From CAYGVT01 sp964353355 (GTDB lineage Archaea; Thermoplasmatota; DTKX01; GCA-020343715), in NCBI GenBank assembly GCA_964353355.1, contig CAYGVT010000013.1, positions 1 to 10,094 on the forward strand: a stretch of 10,094 nt of DNA. The letters are read 5' to 3'. A program made the position numbers and the translations under genes. The notes under the pieces are model-generated. The model worked only from the letters and a program-made list of their open reading frames with translations, made no database searches and had not been told where the DNA came from. Shown here piece after piece: positions 5,689 to 10,094 of this stretch (positions are counted from its first letter, which is position 1; each line of letters begins with the position of its first letter).

Positions 5689-7200
5689 ATGGGACTGGCA
5701 ATGCTGCTCGCGATGCTCCCGGCCGTGCCGCCCGTGGCTGCCGACGGCATGCCGGTCGTCACCACCGTCACCATCGGGCCGGACACCCCGGACAAGGTCT
5801 TCTCATCCATCTTCGAGAGCAGGCAGCTCGCGGAGGTCGAGCTCGTCAACGACACGCACGAGCGCATCAACCTGTTCCTCTCCGTGTACTCCCTCGACCC
5901 GGGCAAGAACATGAGCATCGCGGTGCCGCTGCGCACGATGCCCGCCTACGTGAGCGGCACTCCCATGAAGGAGAGCGACTTCCGGGCCGAGTACAACCTG
6001 GACAGGACGGAGGACGAGGTCGACCGCCAGGACATGGAAACGGCATGGGGCGAGCTGGGCGATGCGGTCGGCGGGGCGTGGGAGCTCGCGTGGGGCTCCC
6101 TCGTGTGCTCGCTGCCCGGCGAGGTGCTGCGCGAGGCGTCGCCCGCGGACGTGGACGGCACGCCCGACTTCCTCCTTGGGGACGGGCTGTTCATGACCGC
6201 CGGCTACGACGGCATCGAGCCCGAGGAGGTCGCCCACTACGAGTTCGACGGCTTCTCCGTCGACGTGCTGCGGGTCGGCGCGGGCGGCACACTCGCGGAC
6301 TACCTGGCCATGGAGGGCCGCGTCGTGCCCGGGGGCATGCCCGTGGACAGGTACTCCGACGACTACCTGGCCATCATCGAGGCCGAGACGAGGCCGCCCA
6401 TCGACCCGCGCGAGTTCGAGGCCATCGAGGACAGCGTCCCGTCGTTCATCGGTGGCCTCAACGACAAGCTCAACCTGACCCCCACCCTCGACGAGGACGG
6501 CATAGAGGACCTCAAGGGGCGGATGTACTCGCATTTCGACCTCCACAGGTACGGCGGCAACGTCCAGCGCGCGTGCTTCATGCTCATCGACGCGGTCTAC
6601 GGTGAGATGGACTTCAGCGGGGAGATCGTGAGCATCGACCTGCCGCTCGACGGCGGCAGGGTGTTCTTCCCGCTCGGCACGAGCGAGGGATGGCCCACCA
6701 GGGTCGGTGACATCGCGGTGCTGTTCAGGGTGCCCGAGGACCGGGGGCTCGACCTCCGGGGCGCCGAGGACGCCTACTTCGACGGCTCCCACTGGTACCT
6801 GTTCCGGATGGAGGACTCCAACCCCGGGTTCGACCTGGAGTCCGCGGTCACGGGCGCGGACTCGGAGGCGCGCGCGCTCAAGGAACGGGCCGCGTTCGTG
6901 ACCGACAGCTCGACGGCCCTCGCCACCCTGCTGGTCATGGCCTGCGTCCTCATCCTCTGGCTCGTCGCGGTCGCCGTAGTGGACCGCCACCAGGGGCGCA
7001 AGGGGCGGCTCCTCAGGAGCCCCTCCACGTGGCTCGTCCTGGGCGCGGCGCTCCTGCTGTCCATCCCGGGCGCGCTACTGGCGTGGATGCTCTGGAGGCC
7101 CGTGCCGGCGGGCAAGCTGCTCCAGAGCCGGGTCGCGGTGGCGGCGTTCGCCATGCTGCCCTGCGCGGCGCTGATGCTCGTCGCCGGGGTGGCGGCTTGA
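5689..7200 (+). CDS. Secreted/membrane protein with large ectodomain and three C-terminal membrane segments, unknown function
   Basis: Predicted 503 residues from ATG 5689, or 506 from GTG 5680; upstream in-frame codons back to 5563 add an Arg-rich stretch that could form a signal-peptide n-region, so the start is uncertain. The start MGLAMLLAMLPAVPPVAADG is a signal-peptide-like core with an Ala-x-Ala cleavage site. About 22-400 is an acidic, hydrophilic, presumably extracellular region with no repeat or metal motif that I recognise, beginning VVTTVTIGPDTPDKVFSSIF. Three hydrophobic segments end the protein: TALATLLVMACVLILWLVAV, WLVLGAALLLSIPGALLAWM and VAVAAFAMLPCAALMLVAG. The linker between the first two is basic (DRHQGRKGRLLR), fitting a cytoplasmic loop. 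The stop overlaps the TTG start of the next membrane gene (TTGA), implying coupled production and possibly a complex. I do not recognise the family. Confidence 0.7.
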   Translation: MGLAMLLAMLPAVPPVAADGMPVVTTVTIGPDTPDKVFSSIFESRQLAEVELVNDTHERINLFLSVYSLDPGKNMSIAVPLRTMPAYVSGTPMKESDFRAEYNLDRTEDEVDRQDMETAWGELGDAVGGAWELAWGSLVCSLPGEVLREASPADVDGTPDFLLGDGLFMTAGYDGIEPEEVAHYEFDGFSVDVLRVGAGGTLADYLAMEGRVVPGGMPVDRYSDDYLAIIEAETRPPIDPREFEAIEDSVPSFIGGLNDKLNLTPTLDEDGIEDLKGRMYSHFDLHRYGGNVQRACFMLIDAVYGEMDFSGEIVSIDLPLDGGRVFFPLGTSEGWPTRVGDIAVLFRVPEDRGLDLRGAEDAYFDGSHWYLFRMEDSNPGFDLESAVTGADSEARALKERAAFVTDSSTALATLLVMACVLILWLVAVAVVDRHQGRKGRLLRSPSTWLVLGAALLLSIPGALLAWMLWRPVPAGKLLQSRVAVAAFAMLPCAALMLVAGVAA

Positions 7201-8267
7201 CGTTCCTGGTCCGCCTGCGCGAGCTGCTGGTCCTGAACGTGATGCTCGGCATCCTCCTCGGCATCGCGGCGGGGGCGGGCATCGCCGACCTCATGATGTA
7301 CGCGAGGGGGGAGGAGGTCGAGCTCTGGGCCGAGTGCCAGGCGTGCATGGCCCTCGTGCTCGTGCTGGTCGTCGCGCTATGGGGGCTCAACGTCCTGAGC
7401 GCGCGGACGGTCTCGCGCCTGGTCGGCAGCGAGGCGACACTGAGGGCGCTGTACTTCTTCGCGCTCTACCCTGCGATGTTCCTCCTCATCATGCTGGCCA
7501 ACATGGAGGACGCGTTCCTGAACGTCCTCATCTTCGGCTCCCCCCTGCTCATCGTTGGCGCGTTCCTGCTGCCGTACTACTCGTGGGTGCTGCACTCCGA
7601 GACCCTCTCGTACCTCAGGAGGACGACCGTCCCCAGGACCTGCTACCGCTGCCAGGCGCGGTACCTGATGGTCCGCATGGCGGCCACGGCCCCCTGCCCG
7701 TGGTGCGGGTTCGAGAACCGCAACCCGCTCGCGACCGAGCCCGGGGCGGCCGGCGCCCCCTCACAGGGTGGGCCCCCCCTCCCCGATTCGTTCAAGGCCG
7801 TCGTCGGAGCCGAGGTCCTGGGGGAGGACTGGGTCGCCTACTTCCACGAGGGCAGGGTCGGCAGGTTCCTCGTCGGTGGCATGGACCTGACGATCCTCAA
7901 CCTGAGCCGCATCTTCCTGGCCATCCCCGCGCTGGCCGCGTTCTGGGGCGGGCTCTTCCTCGTCGCCGACGGTATCGGCTACTATCCCATCTTCTCCGAG
8001 GAGCTCTCCGCCGGGCTTCTGCTGCTGGCGGGGTTCGCGCTCGCGGTCCCCGGCATCATCAGGAGGCCCAAGGGCATGTGGCTCATGCCCGCGATGGCCG
8101 GCGCGGGGCTGTTGGTCATATCGGGCATCGGGGTAGGCATTGTCCTGTACGACTGGCTGATCCCGGCGCCCTTCATGCTGTGCGCCGCCATCGCCCTCGC
8201 GATGATGATCGCGGGGGCGTGGCTCTCCTACGGCAAGCCCACGGTGGGGAGGTTCGGGAAGAGATGA
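7197..8267 (+). CDS. Polytopic membrane protein with cytoplasmic-type zinc ribbon, unknown function
   Basis: Predicted 356 residues. I chose TTG 7197, which overlaps the upstream TGA as TTGA and gives MTFLVRLRELLVLNVMLGIL at the N-terminus; the frame extends further upstream but only as a shadow of the previous gene. About eight hydrophobic segments: four before residue 140 (for example CMALVLVLVVALWGLNVL and LYFFALYPAMFLLIMLANM) and four after about 225 (for example FLAIPALAAFWGGLFLVADG and GAGLLVISGIGVGIVLYDWL). Between the two bundles lies a four-cysteine zinc ribbon, C149-x2-C152 (TCYRCQARY) and C167-x2-C170 (CPWCGFEN), then a proline/glycine linker. Such ribbons bind zinc and act as structural or docking modules. 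It probably works with the ectodomain protein encoded just upstream. Convergent with the aldolase gene 63 nt away. Family not recognised. Confidence 0.75.
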   Translation: MTFLVRLRELLVLNVMLGILLGIAAGAGIADLMMYARGEEVELWAECQACMALVLVLVVALWGLNVLSARTVSRLVGSEATLRALYFFALYPAMFLLIMLANMEDAFLNVLIFGSPLLIVGAFLLPYYSWVLHSETLSYLRRTTVPRTCYRCQARYLMVRMAATAPCPWCGFENRNPLATEPGAAGAPSQGGPPLPDSFKAVVGAEVLGEDWVAYFHEGRVGRFLVGGMDLTILNLSRIFLAIPALAAFWGGLFLVADGIGYYPIFSEELSAGLLLLAGFALAVPGIIRRPKGMWLMPAMAGAGLLVISGIGVGIVLYDWLIPAPFMLCAAIALAMMIAGAWLSYGKPTVGRFGKR

Positions 8268-8330
8268 CGGCGCCCGGCCCGTCCCGTTGGCCAGGGGGGG
8301 CGCAGGGTGTCGGGCGAGCGGGCCTCTGAC

Positions 8331-9419
8331 CTACCCGCCCTCGGCCAGCCTCTCGATGACCCTCGTGCCCGTGCCCGGGGCCCGGAAGTGCACGAGCATC
8401 TCGCGCGCCTCGCGGTAGGCGCGCTCCTCGATGGCGCGCCTGCTCTCCTCGGGGATGCCGGCAATCTCGCTCTTGAAGTGCTTGGACGCGTTCTTGATGT
8501 CCTTGCCCGTGTCCTTGACCCACTTGGCGATGTCGCGCTTGAGGTCGGCCGGGAACAGCTCGTGGCAGATGTTCTGCCACTGCGTGGCCACGTTGCCCTT
8601 GCGGATGCCGTTGTCCGCGAACTGGCCGATGAGGTGCGGGGGGGTGCCGGTGATGCCGTGCTGGGCGATGCACACGCCGAACGGCCTGATGGTGTTGAAT
8701 ATCTCGAGCGTGCGCCCGAGATCGATGTGCACCTCCTCCCCGGGCAGGTAGTTGCCGTGCTTGGAGCCGTTGTTGATGGCGAGCAGGTCCGGGTGCAGCC
8801 CCTGGTCCGTGAGGCTGCGGATGTAGTCGAGCGCCTCCTCGACCGTCGTCACCGAGCCCTCCTGGCCAGCGCTCTTTATCTCGCCGACCTCCACCTCGAG
8901 CCCGAGGCCGGCCATGTCGATGGGCCTTGCGAGGTCGGCGGTTATGCGGATATTGTCGGGCAGAGGGTTGAACGAGGCGTCGATGGAGTAGCTCGTGTAG
9001 CCCTGCCGCAGCGAGAGGTTGAGCAGCCGCCTCGCGGACTCGACCGCGTCCGTGGACGTGGACTTGACGGTCGTGTGGTCGCGGTGTATGATGAGGGGGC
9101 GCGTGAGGCCGACCTCCTCGGCGTGGCGCACGACGGTCTCCCAGTACTCCACGGGGTCCATGCCGGTGTACCCCCCGTCCATGTCGGACTCGGTCTTGGC
9201 TATCTCGAAGCAGATGGCCGCGTCCAGGTCCTCGGCCGCGCGCATGATGCCGGGGATGACGTGGGGGATGCGCGCGTTGCACGCCATGATGATGACGGGG
9301 TCGTCGCGGAGCGCGTGGTAGACGTCCTTGCCGTTGAGCAGCAGCACCCGGGAGTCGTCACCAAGCTTCGCGAGCGCGTTCGGGGGCCGCATCTCCAGGG
9401 CACGTTTGACCGCGTCCAA
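8331..9419 (-). CDS. Class II (zinc) fructose/tagatose-bisphosphate aldolase family protein
   Basis: Predicted 362 residues. An in-frame TAG at 9422-9420 directly precedes the TTG at 9419-9417, so translation starts there (AAGGTGG lies just upstream) or at Met10. Class II aldolase signatures in order: IHRDHT (112-116; catalytic-type Asp114, zinc His115), YTSYSIDASFNPLPDN (141-156; family g-x-x-SVMIDgS), EVEVGEIKSAGQEG (176-189; family EaElGqigGkEdG), NNGSKHG (216-222; zinc His221), IAQHGITGTP (251-260; zinc His254, family HGGSGTP) and GIRKGNVAT (271-279; family K-x-N-x-x-T). The family splits ketose bisphosphates into dihydroxyacetone phosphate and an aldehyde. A GGYTGMDP segment (82-89) recalls GatZ/KbaZ, the partner subunits of tagatose-bisphosphate aldolase. 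Length and motifs fit an intact enzyme, but the substrate cannot be told. Class II aldolases are unusual in archaea, so transfer from bacteria is possible. Confidence 0.82.
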   Translation of the reverse strand: MDAVKRALEMRPPNALAKLGDDSRVLLLNGKDVYHALRDDPVIIMACNARIPHVIPGIMRAAEDLDAAICFEIAKTESDMDGGYTGMDPVEYWETVVRHAEEVGLTRPLIIHRDHTTVKSTSTDAVESARRLLNLSLRQGYTSYSIDASFNPLPDNIRITADLARPIDMAGLGLEVEVGEIKSAGQEGSVTTVEEALDYIRSLTDQGLHPDLLAINNGSKHGNYLPGEEVHIDLGRTLEIFNTIRPFGVCIAQHGITGTPPHLIGQFADNGIRKGNVATQWQNICHELFPADLKRDIAKWVKDTGKDIKNASKHFKSEIAGIPEESRRAIEERAYREAREMLVHFRAPGTGTRVIERLAEGG

Positions 9420-9422
9420 CTA

Positions 9423-9483
9423 CCCACCTTCGCGGCCAAATCGGCCGAGCCCTCCATAAGGTTTTCCGTGGCGCGAAGGTGGG
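9423..9483. repeat. 12-bp inverted repeat flanking the aldolase promoter
   Basis: CCCACCTTCGCG (9423-9434) and its exact reverse complement CGCGAAGGTGGG (9472-9483), separated by 37 nt. On the minus strand the TATA-like AACCTTATGG (about 9464-9455) lies between the arms, and the left arm contains the SD of the aldolase gene. The layout suggests a two-site operator around the promoter. Confidence 0.75.
9435..9471 (-). promoter_or_regulatory. Putative promoter of the aldolase gene
   Basis: On the minus strand AAAACCTTATGGAGG is the only AT-rich element, about 40 nt upstream of the TTG start, predicting a transcript start near 9433 and a short leader carrying the SD. The methyltransferase gene ends 98 nt upstream, so the aldolase could also be read through from it. 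Confidence 0.4.
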
Positions 9484-9517
9484 GTTTGGCGCGCTGCCCC
9501 CGGTGGGTGGTCCCCGC

Positions 9518-10094
9518 TCAGTCCACGGGCCTGTCCGCGGTCACGAACGTGAAGCTGGCCGTCCGGACGCGCCCGTCGCCGTAGCGCTCCCGCATGCGCA
9601 GCTCGAACACCTCGCGGCCTCGGCGGAACTCGTCCTCAGGCATGAGCGCGAGCGTCGAGATGAACTTGCCGTCGACGCGGGCCAGTATCTCGTCCACCGT
9701 CATCGTGAAGCCCGGGTTATCCTCGCGCGCGTGACCGACGCCGGCGAGCCCAGCCGCCCTCAGGTCGGTCTCCAGGGCGTCGACGCGCGGGAACCGCTGC
9801 AGGTCTATCTCGAGCACGCCCGGGAAGTCGGCGATGTAGCTGCCCTTGATCTCGTCGTGGTCGCGCGTCATGATGACGGCGCGGCCGCCCGGGGCGAGCA
9901 CGCGTCTCAGCTCCTCGCCCATCCGGCGGTGGTCCTCTATGTGGTGGACGACCAGGAAGAGCGTCGCGGCGTCGAAGGACGCGTCGCGGAAGGGCATCGC
10001 GAGCGCGTCGCCCTGGACGAACCTCGCGTCCGCGCCCTCCCCGGCCGCCCGCTCGCGGGCCTTCTCGAGCATGCCCGCGGAGAGGTCCAGGCCG
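9518..10094 (-). CDS. Class I SAM-dependent methyltransferase (5' end outside window)
   Basis: The frame is open to the window edge, giving 192 codons including the stop. The first visible residues GLDLSAGMLEKARERA are the end of motif I and the acidic-loop region of a Rossmann-fold methyltransferase (Methyltransf_11 / UbiE-like, family GxDxSxxMLxxA). Motif II/III regions follow: FVQGDALAMPFRDASFDAAT, LFLVVHHIEDH and ELRRVLAPGGRAVIMTRDHDE. The C-terminal part (LQRFPRVDALETDLRAAGLA and onward) matches the usual substrate-facing cap region, but the substrate is unknown. The glycine-rich SAM-binding loop lies before the window edge and cannot be checked. An internal Met at 10072-10070 is not the true start because the motif begins upstream. 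Same strand as the aldolase, 98 nt upstream of it; a shared transcript is possible. Confidence 0.85.
   Translation of the reverse strand, partial: GLDLSAGMLEKARERAAGEGADARFVQGDALAMPFRDASFDAATLFLVVHHIEDHRRMGEELRRVLAPGGRAVIMTRDHDEIKGSYIADFPGVLEIDLQRFPRVDALETDLRAAGLAGVGHAREDNPGFTMTVDEILARVDGKFISTLALMPEDEFRRGREVFELRMRERYGDGRVRTASFTFVTADRPVD

Noticed and set aside
5803..6990. 395-aa minus-strand ORF opposite the ectodomain gene
   Set aside because: It consists of a His/Val/Glu/Arg-rich composition typical of the reverse frame of GC-biased codons, with no domain or promoter.
8307..9584. 425-aa plus-strand ORF over the aldolase gene
   Set aside because: The minus strand carries ordered class II aldolase motifs; the plus frame is a shadow that even runs into the methyltransferase gene.

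Overview
The window looks like chromosomal DNA of a very GC-rich archaeon. The archaeal signs are a DUF2080 transposase-associated protein (an archaeal family), TATA-like boxes at leaderless or short-leader spacing, and PKD surface-protein architecture. Some starts carry Shine-Dalgarno (SD) motifs. A high-GC member of Thermoplasmatota or another euryarchaeal lineage is my best guess, but no rRNA or other marker in the window proves this.

Layout. 1-377 (minus): end of a transposon-like module, with the first 66 codons of a coiled-coil transposase-like protein cut by the window edge and a small DUF2080 protein upstream, joined by an ATGA overlap. A perfect 12-bp-arm palindrome covers the DUF2080 start. 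519-2435 (plus): a tight three-gene operon encoding a CitD-like (citrate lyase acyl carrier) protein, a truncated CitE-like protein and a QueG-like two-[4Fe-4S] reductase. All three keep their fold signatures but lack expected catalytic or cofactor residues. 2650-3981 (plus): a membrane-anchored surface protein with two similar beta-rich halves and a PKD domain, behind an AT-rich leaderless promoter. 4012-4422 (minus): a small SHOCT membrane protein with a Met/Gly repeat. 4584-5399 (plus): a GNAT acetyltransferase with a YoaP-like C-terminal domain. 5680/5689-8267 (plus): a coupled pair of unknown membrane proteins, one with a large ectodomain and the other with about 8 membrane segments and a zinc ribbon. 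8331-9419 (minus): an unusual class II (zinc) aldolase-family protein. 9518-10094 (minus): a SAM-dependent methyltransferase, 5' end outside the window.

The best candidates for something undescribed are the CitD-like/short-CitE/QueG-like operon, which appears to be either a repurposed or a decaying citrate lyase remnant coupled to a non-canonical QueG homologue, and the coupled ectodomain plus zinc-ribbon membrane pair. The class II aldolase is also of interest: it combines zinc-site motifs with a GGYTGM segment reminiscent of GatZ/KbaZ, and its promoter is flanked by a 12-bp inverted repeat. I saw no CRISPR array, tRNA, rRNA or recognisable defence system.
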